A DNA stretch of 59,511 nt, from assembly GCF_003207825.1 (NCBI RefSeq), contig NZ_NKTY01000018.1:1-59511 (forward strand), given 5' to 3'. Made by a program: the position numbers and the translations under genes. Under the pieces are notes generated by a model that did not search any database, had not been told where the DNA came from, and was given only the letters and a program-made list of their open reading frames with translations. Below, one piece after another: positions 50,920 to 59,511 of this stretch. Origin of the DNA: Komagataeibacter saccharivorans. Lineage in GTDB: Bacteria; Pseudomonadota; Alphaproteobacteria; Acetobacterales; Acetobacteraceae. Each line of letters opens with the position of its first letter. Within the stretch, counting starts at the first letter, position 1.

Positions 50920-53475
50920 ATGCCCCGAGACGTGATAGACAACACGCCGATTACTGTCCTGCCCGCGCTGGAACAGAGCATTCTCGCCGTCGTGCTGATT
51001 GATGAGAAAAACGACATCACCTTCTTCAACAGCGCCGCGGAAAAACTGTGGCGCTGCGCGCGTGAAGACGTGATGGGGCGTAATGTGAGTGTCCTCGTGC
51101 CCCGCGCGCTGCGCAGCACGCATGATGACCTGATCCGCCAGAACCGCGATGGCGGGGTCAACCGCATCGTCGGCACCAGCCGCGATGTGGAAGTCGAACG
51201 TTTTGACGGCACCACCTTCTGGGCCAACCTGTCGCTGTCGCGCATCGCGGTGGGGGGCAAGGTCGGGTACATGGCGCTGATCCGCGACATATCGCGTGAA
51301 GTCGCCGACCGCGAAAAAATCCGCATGCTGTCGCTGGTGGTGCGCGAGACCGACCGTGGCGTCGCCATCCTCGATCCTTCCTTCCGCATCATCTACGTCA
51401 ACCGCGCCTTCAGCGACCTGTTCGGTTTCACCTTTGAGCAGGTGGTGGGGCAGGGACTGTCCGCCCTGCTGACGGGCGACGCGGCCGATATCGGCATCCT
51501 GAACGCCCTGCATGAAAGTGCCCGCAACGCCCGGGGCTTCACGGTTGAAATCCGCGCCCGCCACGCCAGCGGGCGCGATATCTGGGTATCCGCCACCATG
51601 AATCCCGTATTCGATGCCGATGGCGGGATCGAGAACATCGTGGTGGTGCTGACCGATATTACCGAACAGTATTTCCTCGACAGCCTTCAGCGCGACACGC
51701 TGGAAGCGATTTCAAGCGACCTTGGCCTCAACGAGGTCATGGATTTCATCTGCCGCCGTATCGAACAGCATATCCCCGACGTGATGGTGGCCATCTACCT
51801 GATCGGTTCGGATGACCGGCTGAAATGCGTGGGCCGCGCCAGCCTGCCGTCCGAACTGGTCGAACTGTATGACGCGCAGCCCATCGGGCCGGACGCCCCG
51901 TGTTCCGGCGTGGCCGCCATTACCGGCACGGTGGCGCAGTCCCCCGCCATCGCAACCGACCCGCGCTGGCGGAACATGCGCGATGCGACGCTGCGCCACG
52001 GCATCCATACCGCCGTCGCCACCCCCATCATCCTGCGCAACAGCCGCGTGGCCGGGGTCTTCACCTGCTATTCCCGCACCGCCAGCCTGCCCGGTCCCGC
52101 CTGCCAGAAGGCGGTGAACGCCAGCCTGCACCTGTGCACCGTGGCCATAGAACGGCACGAGGCGAAGGAACATATCAGCCGCCTGTCGGATTTCGACATG
52201 CTGACCGGCCTGCCCAACAGCCGCTGGCTGCGGCAGAACATGGCCCGCCTGCTGCGCCGCCCCGGCCGCGGCAACCTGATGCTGGTTACGGTGGGCATGG
52301 ACAATTTCAAGCACATCAACGACCTGTTCGGCCATACGGCGGGTGACGAACTGATCGCGCGGGTCAGCAACCAGTTGCGGGAGATCATAAGTCTGGATGA
52401 TACGCTGGTGCGCAGCGGGGGCGACCAGTTTACCATCGTGACGGCGGGGGAGCAGCAGCATGCCTCCACCCTGAGCGCCACGATCCTGCATCAGCTTGAA
52501 GCCCCGGCGCAGATTGGCGATGTCCGCATCGGCCTGTCCGCCAGCCTTGGCGTGGCCGTTTACCCCGAAAACGGGGAAGATGGCGGCACGCTGCTCAAGA
52601 ATGCCGAAAGCGCCATGTTCCAGGCCAAGGCCAGCGGGGGCGGGCGGTGCTGTTTCTTCAGCCAGAGCATGAACCAGCAGGCCAGCGACCGGCTGATCCT
52701 TGCCGCCGCCCTGCGTGACGCCATCGCCAATAACGACCTGCGCCTGTTCTATCAGCCGCAGGTCCATGCCCGCAGCGGCAGGCTGTACGGGGTGGAGGCG
52801 CTGTCGCGCTGGACCGATCCGAAACTTGGCTTTGTCTCGCCTGAACGGTTCATTACCGTGGCGGAGGAAACCGGCCAGATCTAGGCCATCGGCAAATGGT
52901 CGCTGCGTGTGGCGTGCGAGCAGATGGCCGAGTGGATACGCGATGGCGTGGATGTGCCGATTGTATCGGTCAACCTGTCGGCGCTGCATTTCCGTGATGA
53001 AACGCTGCCTGATTTCGTGCGTGACCTGCTGCGCGAGACCGGGATTCCGCCCAACCGGCTGACAATCGAAATTACCGAAACCACCATGATCGACAGCTAC
53101 GAGCGGACCATCCACATGGTTCAGACGCTGCGTGAAATGGGTGTTGGCATGTCGATGGACGATTTCGGCACCGGTTTTTCCAGCCTGTCCAACCTTGCGG
53201 GCCTGCCGGTGAACGAAATGAAGATCGACCGCAGCTTCATGGTGGGTCTGGAAAGCATCGAGAAGGTGCGCGCGGTGGTGATGGCGTCGGTACGCATTGG
53301 CCAGAGCCTTGGCATGACCGTGGTGGCCGAAGGTGTCGAGCATGAGCAGCAGCGTCGCCTGCTGGCGGAAATGGACTGCGACGTGCTTCAGGGATACATG
53401 TTCTCCAAACCGTTGCCGGCGGACCAGTTCAGGGACTGGTTTGCAGCCTACCGGCCGGAAGAACTGGGCCTGTAA
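50920..53475 (+). pseudogene. DosP/PdeA1-type PAS-PAS-GAF-GGDEF-EAL protein interrupted by an in-frame TAG
   Basis: The frame encodes an E. coli DosP-like oxygen sensor: haem-type PAS (His68, distal site Thr86 in place of Met, Arg88), second PAS, GAF, degenerate GGDEF (GGDQF, 500-504), then EAL (E626). A TAG stop at 52882-52884 (codon 655) interrupts ETGQI-stop-AIGKW. After it the same frame continues to 53475 with all the remaining EAL motifs: VSVNLS, IEITET, DDFGTGFSSL, EGVE and QGY. DosP and the sister protein at 57832 carry Glu at this position, so one base change (GAG to TAG) explains it. The truncated 654-residue protein would lack phosphodiesterase activity. Sequencing error or amber readthrough are alternatives. 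Confidence 0.88.
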
Positions 53476-53528
53476 CCACCATGCGCCCCGTCACGGCATG
53501 ACGTGACAGGCGGGGAGAAAGCCGTACC

Positions 53529-54632
53529 GTGAGCATTGACGGCCACATCGTCCTGCCCGACCGGGTCATGCCCGGCCGTATTGCGTTCGACACGGTCATT
53601 ACCGGCATGCAGGACCGCAGCGACGTGCCGGATCGCTATATCCTGCCCGGTTTTATTGACGGGCATGTGCATGGCGGCGGCGGGGCCGATACCATGGATG
53701 GGGTGGATGCGATCCGCCATCTGTCACGTTTTCATATGCGCCACGGGACCACCACGCTCCTGCCCACCACCATAACCGCGCCGTGGGATGATGTGCTGGG
53801 CGCGCTGCGGGCGGTGGCGGATGTCATGCGCGATGGCATGGCGGATGGCCCCGACATTCCCGGCGCACATCTGGAAGGGCCGTTCATCAGCCCCCACCGG
53901 CTTGGCGCGCAGCCACCCTTCGCCCTGCTGCCCACACCCGCGCGGGTTGGCGCGGCACTGGATACCGGGGCGGTGCGGGTGGTGACGCTGGCCCCGGAAA
54001 TCGATCATGCACAGGCCGCAATGCGCCAGTTCGCGCAGGCGGGCGTGCGGGTCAGTATCGGCCATACGATGGCGGATTACGACTGCACGGAACAGGCCAT
54101 CGGCTGCATCTGCGCGGCGGGCGGGGTTGCCGGTGGCACGCACCTGTTCAACGCCATGCCGCCGGTCATGGCGCGTGCGCCCGGTCCCGTTACGGCGCTT
54201 ATGTGTAGCGATGCGGGCTATGGCGAGATGGTGTTCGACACCCATCATGTCCATCCGGCCCTGTTCGGGCTTGCGCATCGTGTGATGGGTGGGCGGCTGG
54301 TATTCGTGACCGACGCCATGCGCGCCACCGGCACGGGCGATGGCCCGAGCGAACTGGGCGGGCAGGGGGTCATGGTGGCCGATGGCGTGGCCCGTCTGGC
54401 CGATGGCACGCTGGCTGGCAGCGTGCTGACGCTGGATGTGGCGCTACGCAACGCCGTGCGGGCCGGGGCGTCACTGCCGCAGGCGGCCGGACTGGTCAGC
54501 ACACATGCGGCGAACTGGCTGGGCCTGCCCGATCGCGGCGTGCTCGCACCGGGGCGCCGTGCCGATTTCGTCGTCATGGACCGGGATCTGAACGTGCAGG
54601 AAGTCTGGGTAGCCGGTCGCCGCTGTATATAA
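53529..54632 (+). CDS. nagA: N-acetylglucosamine-6-phosphate deacetylase
   Basis: The 367-residue amidohydrolase has the NagA motifs HVHGGGG, HLEGPFIS, SIGHTMADYD, GTHLFNAM and FVTDAM. It removes acetate from GlcNAc-6-phosphate, a step in amino-sugar and wall recycling. GTG 53529 starts it, 53 bases after the DosP-like frame. All metal and substrate motifs are in place. No nagB or PTS genes are in view. A DMT transporter follows, on the opposite strand. Confidence 0.93.
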   Translation: MSIDGHIVLPDRVMPGRIAFDTVITGMQDRSDVPDRYILPGFIDGHVHGGGGADTMDGVDAIRHLSRFHMRHGTTTLLPTTITAPWDDVLGALRAVADVMRDGMADGPDIPGAHLEGPFISPHRLGAQPPFALLPTPARVGAALDTGAVRVVTLAPEIDHAQAAMRQFAQAGVRVSIGHTMADYDCTEQAIGCICAAGGVAGGTHLFNAMPPVMARAPGPVTALMCSDAGYGEMVFDTHHVHPALFGLAHRVMGGRLVFVTDAMRATGTGDGPSELGGQGVMVADGVARLADGTLAGSVLTLDVALRNAVRAGASLPQAAGLVSTHAANWLGLPDRGVLAPGRRADFVVMDRDLNVQEVWVAGRRCI

Positions 54633-54687
54633 AGAAAGCTTCAGAAGACGCCGCAGATCATTTCAGGGAATGTCCCACGGGATGGCC

Positions 54688-55575
54688 CTATGACTCTGCC
54701 GCATTGCCACGCATGCACAGCAATCCCCCCGCAAGGGCAAGACACAGCCCGACCGCATAGGCAGGCAGGAACGGTTCGTGAAAGAACATCACCAGCCACA
54801 GCGTTGACAGCACGGGGGTCAGGAAAACCAGCGCGGAAATCCGCACCGCGTTGCCGCGTGCCAGCGCCACTATCCAGAATATGTAGGACAGGCCATTGAT
54901 CGCCACCCCGTTCAGGACCAGCGTGGGCAGGGCCGCCGCCGGTGGCAGGCTGATCCCGCCCGCCGCAGCACCCACCGCCAGCGAGGTGAGGGTGGATGTC
55001 ACGAACAGCCACACCGTGCCCGCCAGCGCATCGTCCATGTAGTATTTGGACAGGACCGACAGCACCGCGAAACACAGCGCGCCGCCGACCACCAACCCCA
55101 GCGCGCCTGGATGGCCCAGCCCGATATGCAGCGGGTCGCCATGGCTTATGGTGATGATGATGGCCAGCACCCCGCAGGCCAGCCCCATTCCCTGCCGCGC
55201 GGTGGGGCGGACGTGAAAGAACACGGCGGACAGCACCACAATCAGCACCGGCCAGCTATACTGCGCGATCAGCACCGCAACCCCGTTACTGATGCGGTAG
55301 CCGTGATAGATGCCAAGGTAGAACATGCAGTCCAGCACGCCCGCCATCATCGCCACCTGATTGGTCCGCCGCACGGGCGACAGGCGCGCGAAATTCCCCC
55401 GGCACATCACGGCAAATGCCGCGCCCACCGCCACGCAGGAAATGACGTTGGAGATGAACAGGAAATTGTAGAAATTGAGTGATACCAGCGCCAGCTTGGA
55501 CACCGGGGCGATCAGGCTCCATGCCACGATGGCGGTCATGGCCAGCGCAAGGGGGGAGCGCATCATGCCACCCAT
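54688..55575 (-). CDS. EamA/DMT-family transporter
   Basis: The 295-residue protein has ten hydrophobic helices with the EamA pattern (AIVAWSLIAPVSKLALVSLNF at the start, a central repeat KYYMDDALAGTVWLF and a C-terminal FFHEPFLPAYAVGL). Members carry small metabolites or drugs. ATG 55575 (MGGMMRS) is chosen; ATG 55566 is possible. The substrate is unknown. It is convergent with nagA and divergent from the helicase gene. Confidence 0.87.
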   Translation of the reverse strand: MGGMMRSPLALAMTAIVAWSLIAPVSKLALVSLNFYNFLFISNVISCVAVGAAFAVMCRGNFARLSPVRRTNQVAMMAGVLDCMFYLGIYHGYRISNGVAVLIAQYSWPVLIVVLSAVFFHVRPTARQGMGLACGVLAIIITISHGDPLHIGLGHPGALGLVVGGALCFAVLSVLSKYYMDDALAGTVWLFVTSTLTSLAVGAAAGGISLPPAAALPTLVLNGVAINGLSYIFWIVALARGNAVRISALVFLTPVLSTLWLVMFFHEPFLPAYAVGLCLALAGGLLCMRGNAAES

Positions 55576-55934
55576 CCCGCGCGCGGCGGGGATGATGGCG
55601 GCGTCCGGCGCGGGGCGGTCAGTGCGCGGTGGTGACGGCAGGGGTTTTTACGGACGATCATCATGGCATCGCCACTGTGGACCGCACGCGGCGGCTTATC
55701 AATACGATTACATAACGATCACGGCAATTGTGCTTTGCGGTTCATGTATGGCGGCAATCGTATTTTCCGTGGTACCGGACCTGTCCGGCCCCTGCGGTCG
55801 GGGCAGGGCACGCTTTTCTTCTGGTCGGCTGTCGTGGCGCGGCTTATTAGTCGGGCGGATACGTAACCCGCAGGAAGGAACAGACCCGCCCCGATGCTTC
55901 AGGCCCGCGCATCTTCACCCCGTCCGGTGGTTTC
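55576..55934. other. Divergent control region with a spaced 9-bp inverted repeat
   Basis: No gene was found in 359 bases. AATACGATT (55701-55709) and AATCGTATT (55756-55764) are perfect inverted 9-bp arms, 46 bases apart. This could be an operator or RNA stem for either flanking gene. The helicase gene begins at 55935. Confidence 0.4.
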
Positions 55935-57263
55935 ATGTCCCGCACGGTCCTGACCGCGTGCCAGGAACGGGCGCTGGCGGAAATACTCGCCGCGCGCGGG
56001 GTCTCGGCCACCCATCTGCTGACCGGCTATGCCGGGACGGGCAAGACCACCCTCATGCAGCAGGTCGCCCGCGCGCTGCGCAAACGCGGGGCGGAAGTGG
56101 TGTTCACCGCCGCCACGCACAAGGCGACGGCGGTGCTGCGCGCGCGCGTTGGCAATCTGGCCCCGTGCCGCACCATCCATAATGTGCTGTCGCTGCAACC
56201 CGGCGCGCAGGACGGGCGCGAGGTGCTGCAACGCGCCGACCGGCCCGAACCGATCACGGCGGATGTCATCATCATTGATGAATGCAGCATGGTAGGTTCC
56301 GAACTCATGCGCTGGGTGCGCGAACTCGTGCCGGACCGCTTCGTGCTGTTCGTGGGCGACCCGGCGCAGCTTCCCCCGGTGGGGGAGGCCATAAGCCCGT
56401 CCTTCGCCATCCGTTCCGCCTCGCACCTCAATACCGTGGTGCGGCAGGCCGCCGATAACCCGCTGGTCGCCGCCGCCACCGCCATACGCGAAAGTCAGGG
56501 CGGCCCGCTGGACTGGTCATGGTGCCGCGCCAGCCATCATGACGGGGCGGGCCTGTTCGTGCCGCGCGCGCCGGACGAATGGATGCGGCGGGCCTTTACG
56601 TCCGATGAGTTCCGCGCGGACAGCGATGCGTTCCGTTACCTGTGCTGGACCAATGCGCGTGTGGACGCCATCAACCGCACCGTGCGGCGCTGGGTGCATG
56701 GGGGGGAGACGCCAACGCCCTTCGTCGCGGGGGAACGTGTGATCGCCCGCACCCCGGTCATGGATGTGGAAGGCCGTCGCGTGATGGTCGCCACCAACGA
56801 GGAAGCGGAAGTCGCCGCCATCCGCCCCACGGTGCTGCGCCATGCCTTTCCCGCCACGTCGAAGGTGGCGGGGTGGACAACGGAACTGCCGATCCATGAA
56901 GTGGTCCTGCGCACGCTTGCGGGGGATGAAACGCCGGTGCCGATCCTGCGCCCCGGCGCGGATATGGGCGCGATCGAGCGCAGGCTTAAAAACGAGGCGG
57001 CGCAGGACCGCGCGCGCTGGCAGCACCGTTTCGTGTTCCGCCGTGGCATAGGCAGGTTGCAGGCGGTCTATGCCATGACGGTGCATACCGCGCAGGGCAG
57101 CACGTTCGGGCGCGTATTCGTGGATGTGGGCGACATTGCCCGCCGCGCCAGCGCCAACCTGCTGGAAACGCAGCAACTGCTGTATGTGGCGGCGACACGC
57201 CCGTCGAAGGCCATGATCCTGACGGGCCTGCCCGGCCAGCTTGCGGGTGCGCAGGGGGACTGA
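55935..57263 (+). CDS. Dda/RecD-like SF1B helicase
   Basis: The 442-residue protein has Walker A GYAGTGKTT, Walker B IIIDECSM, LFVGDPAQLPPVGE (motif III), the LCWTNARVDAINRTVRRW segment and a C-terminal UvrD_C_2 segment MTVHTAQGSTF followed by YVAATRPSK. This is close to T4 Dda and RecD2-like helicases that unwind DNA 5' to 3'. It lacks RecD's N-terminal domain. It is a single gene without recBC or phage genes nearby, so a repair or replication role is likely. Phage ancestry is possible. Confidence 0.9.
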   Translation: MSRTVLTACQERALAEILAARGVSATHLLTGYAGTGKTTLMQQVARALRKRGAEVVFTAATHKATAVLRARVGNLAPCRTIHNVLSLQPGAQDGREVLQRADRPEPITADVIIIDECSMVGSELMRWVRELVPDRFVLFVGDPAQLPPVGEAISPSFAIRSASHLNTVVRQAADNPLVAAATAIRESQGGPLDWSWCRASHHDGAGLFVPRAPDEWMRRAFTSDEFRADSDAFRYLCWTNARVDAINRTVRRWVHGGETPTPFVAGERVIARTPVMDVEGRRVMVATNEEAEVAAIRPTVLRHAFPATSKVAGWTTELPIHEVVLRTLAGDETPVPILRPGADMGAIERRLKNEAAQDRARWQHRFVFRRGIGRLQAVYAMTVHTAQGSTFGRVFVDVGDIARRASANLLETQQLLYVAATRPSKAMILTGLPGQLAGAQGD

Positions 57264-57831
57264 GCGCCACAATACGCCGTGCCGGAACCAGCGCAGGAAA
57301 CGGACCGGCGGGGCATACGTTACAAAACAATATCTCCCCACATGATTTGTATCCATTCATGTTCAGTTATCGTATATTCAATATGCGTATTAATTAATTG
57401 TTAAATATTCTCAAATAGGCTGTTTTGTGTTATATCATATAATAACTGGAGCAGAAACCATTTGCGTTAGAGGCATCAATCGCCCGACAGGTCGGATCAA
57501 TACCTGCCGCATTGGCAATCTGGAACCAGATGAAGTATAAATAGAGAACAGAATTAAAAAATATTACGATTTATGTGCCTTTTATAAATTTCTTATCCGA
57601 CTGTAACGCCCCCATGGAGAAAACCGGCCCGTTGCCCCCACAGACCGCCCCGATCATTCCCCACGCCGCCATCGCAGGCCGCGCCGCTATGGAACGGACC
57701 CGGCTGCCTTCCCATATGAAAGGGGGAAGGGGACGCCGCGTGTCCATTCGTGCGGGATGCCGTCCGTATTCCCTGTCCCGGTCGTTGCGGCGATGGGGGC
57801 GGATGATGAATGCCAGTGACGAAGGACGGTA
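57264..57831. other. A/T-rich intergenic region before the second c-di-GMP gene
   Basis: Bases 57340-57600 are distinctly A/T-rich, unlike the surrounding genes, with TATAAT at 57438-57443 and several A/T tracts. No gene, repeat array or RNA was recognised. The stretch from about 57600 to 57830 returns to normal composition and holds no convincing frame. It may include a promoter for the following gene or be a remnant of foreign DNA. Confidence 0.45.
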
Positions 57832-59511
57832 ATGCAGATGCGCGCGCCCCCAGCCCTGACCGCCGACATCCTGCTTCCCGCCCTTCAGCAGGCCATGGAT
57901 GGCATCATAATCTTCGATCACGACGGTCGTGTCGTCTTCTGCAACCACGCTGCCGAGGGGCTGTGGGGCCTGACGCATACTGACATGATGGGCCGTGACG
58001 CCACGCTGCTGATCCCCGCCTGCGCGGGTCAGGCGGCGCGGACGGGCGGACTGGATGCGCTGGTCGGTGCCGCGCGGGAGATGGCCATTACCCGCGCCGA
58101 TGGCGATTATGTCTGCGCGGAACTGTCCATATCGAAAGTGCGGGCCGGGAAGGGGGACGCGGCACAGGTCTTTTACATCGCGACCCTGAAGAACGTGACG
58201 GAGGAAACCCAGCGCCGCAAGATCCTGATCCTGCAGAATGACGTGGTGCAGGCGCTGACGGGCGATATTGGCATGGCCGAAATCGGCGGCCTGATCTGCC
58301 GCAAGGTGGAAGGTTTCGTGCCCGACAGCGTCGGAATCCTGATGGTGCGTGACGATACGCGGCCGGAGTGGCGGGTCATATGCACGTCCGCCCTGCCGCC
58401 CCGTATCCGCACGGCGCTGGAAAGCGGGGGGCCATCCGCTGTCGATCTGGAAAAGCTGGCCGCAATCCCGTCTTATGCCGGGCGGCTGGCATGGGACAGC
58501 TACCAGTCCCTGTGCCGTTCACTGGGGCTTCAGTCGTGCTACGCGGCACCTGTCATGGGCGCGGACGGGCAGGTTGGCGGCATTTTCGCGCTGTACCTGC
58601 GCGGGGCCAACCATCTTGGCGCATGGCCGCAGCGTCTGGTGGGGGCGTGTGCGCCCTTCTGCGCGCTGGCGATGGAACAGCAGGCGGCACGTACGCGCAT
58701 TACGCGGCTGGCGCGCTTCGACATGCTGACCGGGCTGCTCAACCGCAGCGCGCTGCATCAGGCCCTGACGGACGCCATCGCGCGCTCCGGCAACCGCCGC
58801 TTTGCCGTATTCATGCTCGATATCGACCGTTTCCACGATATCAACGACGCGCTGGGCCATATCCATGGCGACGAATTCCTGATGGAAATCGCACGTCGGC
58901 TGCGTTCAGTGGCGCAGGATGACTATATCCTCAGCCGCTCCGGCGGGGATGAGTTCGTTATGGTCGTGCCCGACTGCCACGGCGAACGGATCGCCAATGT
59001 GGCGGGGGACCTGATCGCGGCCATCAGCCGTCCGTTCCATATCGCCCGCAATATGATCGGCGTGACGTGCTGCATCGGCGTCAGCACCTTTCCCGCCAAC
59101 GGGCCGGACAGTGAATCCCTGCTCAGCCATGCCGATGCGGCCATGCGGCAGGCGCGGCACGACGGTTGCTGCGGCTTCCATGTCGCCAGCCCCACCAAAA
59201 GCCATGCCACGCCCGACCGGCTGCTGCTTGGGGCGGCGCTGCGCGACACGGTGGCCCATCATGGACTGGAACTGCACTATCAGCCGCAGGTCCATACCCG
59301 TACGCTGGAACTGACGGGGGTGGAGGCACTGGCGCGGTGGCATCATCCGCGCCTTGGCAACATTTTTCCCTCCCGCTTCATCGCGGTGGCGGAGGAAACC
59401 GGCCAGATCGAAGCCATCGGCCAGTGGGCGCTGCTTGAAGCATGCCGCCAGATCGTGAAATGGGACCGCGACGGCATCCATGTGCCCACGGTGGCCGTGA
59501 ACCTGTCCGCC
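57832..59511 (+). CDS. PAS-GAF-GGDEF-EAL protein (3' truncated by window)
   Basis: The 560 visible residues contain a PAS domain (about 14-125), a GAF-like region (about 130-280), GGDEF (FDMLTGLLN to GGDEF at 371-375, intact) and the start of EAL (E498, VEALARW, TGQIEAIG, VAVNLS). An intact GGDEF predicts diguanylate cyclase activity. The RxxD inhibition site is not visible in its usual position. An EAL domain follows, so it may also degrade c-di-GMP or have one silent half. ATG 57832 and ATG 57838 are both near GAAGGACGG. Its Glu at the position of the DosP-like stop codon helps to interpret that defect. The frame is open to the end of the window. Confidence 0.9.
   Translation, partial: MQMRAPPALTADILLPALQQAMDGIIIFDHDGRVVFCNHAAEGLWGLTHTDMMGRDATLLIPACAGQAARTGGLDALVGAAREMAITRADGDYVCAELSISKVRAGKGDAAQVFYIATLKNVTEETQRRKILILQNDVVQALTGDIGMAEIGGLICRKVEGFVPDSVGILMVRDDTRPEWRVICTSALPPRIRTALESGGPSAVDLEKLAAIPSYAGRLAWDSYQSLCRSLGLQSCYAAPVMGADGQVGGIFALYLRGANHLGAWPQRLVGACAPFCALAMEQQAARTRITRLARFDMLTGLLNRSALHQALTDAIARSGNRRFAVFMLDIDRFHDINDALGHIHGDEFLMEIARRLRSVAQDDYILSRSGGDEFVMVVPDCHGERIANVAGDLIAAISRPFHIARNMIGVTCCIGVSTFPANGPDSESLLSHADAAMRQARHDGCCGFHVASPTKSHATPDRLLLGAALRDTVAHHGLELHYQPQVHTRTLELTGVEALARWHHPRLGNIFPSRFIAVAEETGQIEAIGQWALLEACRQIVKWDRDGIHVPTVAVNLSA

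Noticed and set aside
52882-52884. TAG as pyrrolysine or programmed readthrough
   Set aside because: No pyl genes or a readthrough context are visible, and homologues carry glutamate; a nonsense mutation is simpler. Readthrough is kept only as an alternative.
51712-53343. Long minus-strand open frame opposite the DosP-like gene
   Set aside because: It is 543 codons long but lacks domain-like content and is explained by GC-rich codon bias on the sense strand, which has full PAS/GGDEF/EAL motifs.
55935-57831. Prophage remnant around the helicase
   Set aside because: There is no integrase, capsid, repressor or attachment repeat; only one phage-like gene and an A/T-rich stretch.
1-59511. CRISPR arrays, IS elements, rRNA genes and integrons
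   Set aside because: I saw no regularly spaced direct repeats, transposase motifs, rRNA sequence or integrase in any part of the window.

Overview
The window is about 59.5 kb of GC-rich bacterial DNA with dense, mostly intact genes. Gene content and style fit an alphaproteobacterial acetic acid bacterium (Acetobacteraceae, most likely Komagataeibacter/Gluconacetobacter). The evidence is PAS-GGDEF-EAL proteins of the DosP/PdeA1 type known from cellulose producers, a periplasmic sorbosone-dehydrogenase-like protein, bacteriophytochrome signalling, DUF1275 and DUF1543 proteins, and an MmgR-like small RNA. The genus is an inference. No insertion sequence, integrase, prophage or CRISPR array was seen.

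Layout. 1-5.2 kb: the end of a glutathione-dependent formaldehyde dehydrogenase, a tRNA-editing protein, a GlxA-type AraC regulator, formyl-THF deformylase and a fused aconitase-X enzyme. 5.3-8.2 kb: an SDR oxidoreductase, a universal stress protein, a fluoride exporter and three very small proteins. 8.4-10.4 kb: a nitric-oxide module, nsrR and hmp back to back around a promoter holding two operator-like palindromes, then a tiny lipoprotein. 10.4-17.5 kb: a lytic transglycosylase with SPOR domain, a three-gene EmrB/EmrA/outer-membrane efflux operon, and a pirin-like protein with degraded metal site.

17.8-29.5 kb is the centrepiece: twelve overlapping or abutting genes encode a complete alternative complex III (actABCDEF), a small membrane protein, a SCO copper chaperone and a caa3-type cytochrome c oxidase. 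The oxidase subunit I carries the YS motif of A2-type enzymes. Together they would pass electrons from quinol through multihaem and monohaem cytochromes to oxygen. Acetic acid bacteria are usually described as relying on quinol oxidases, so this module is notable.

29.6-45.5 kb: periplasmic Cu/Zn superoxide dismutase, an acidic protein with one canonical EF-hand loop, tRNA-Val(GAC), N-formylglutamate amidohydrolase-like protein, YidB, an MmgR-like sRNA, NUDIX and HAD hydrolases, a flavin monooxygenase, a PRISE-like reductase, transporters, a second YbaK-type editing protein, a translationally coupled oxygenase/hydrolase/BMP-binding-protein operon, and guanine deaminase. A cluster of DnaA-box-like sites lies at 45.67-45.77 kb.

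45.9-59.5 kb: a cupin and sorbosone-dehydrogenase pair, then a signalling region. It holds a bacteriophytochrome HWE kinase with C-terminal receiver, a divergent DosP-like oxygen-sensing c-di-GMP protein interrupted by an in-frame amber codon inside its EAL domain, nagA, a DMT transporter, a Dda-like helicase, and a second PAS-GAF-GGDEF-EAL protein running off the end. Light, oxygen and c-di-GMP signalling thus sit side by side, with one of the phosphodiesterases apparently disabled.
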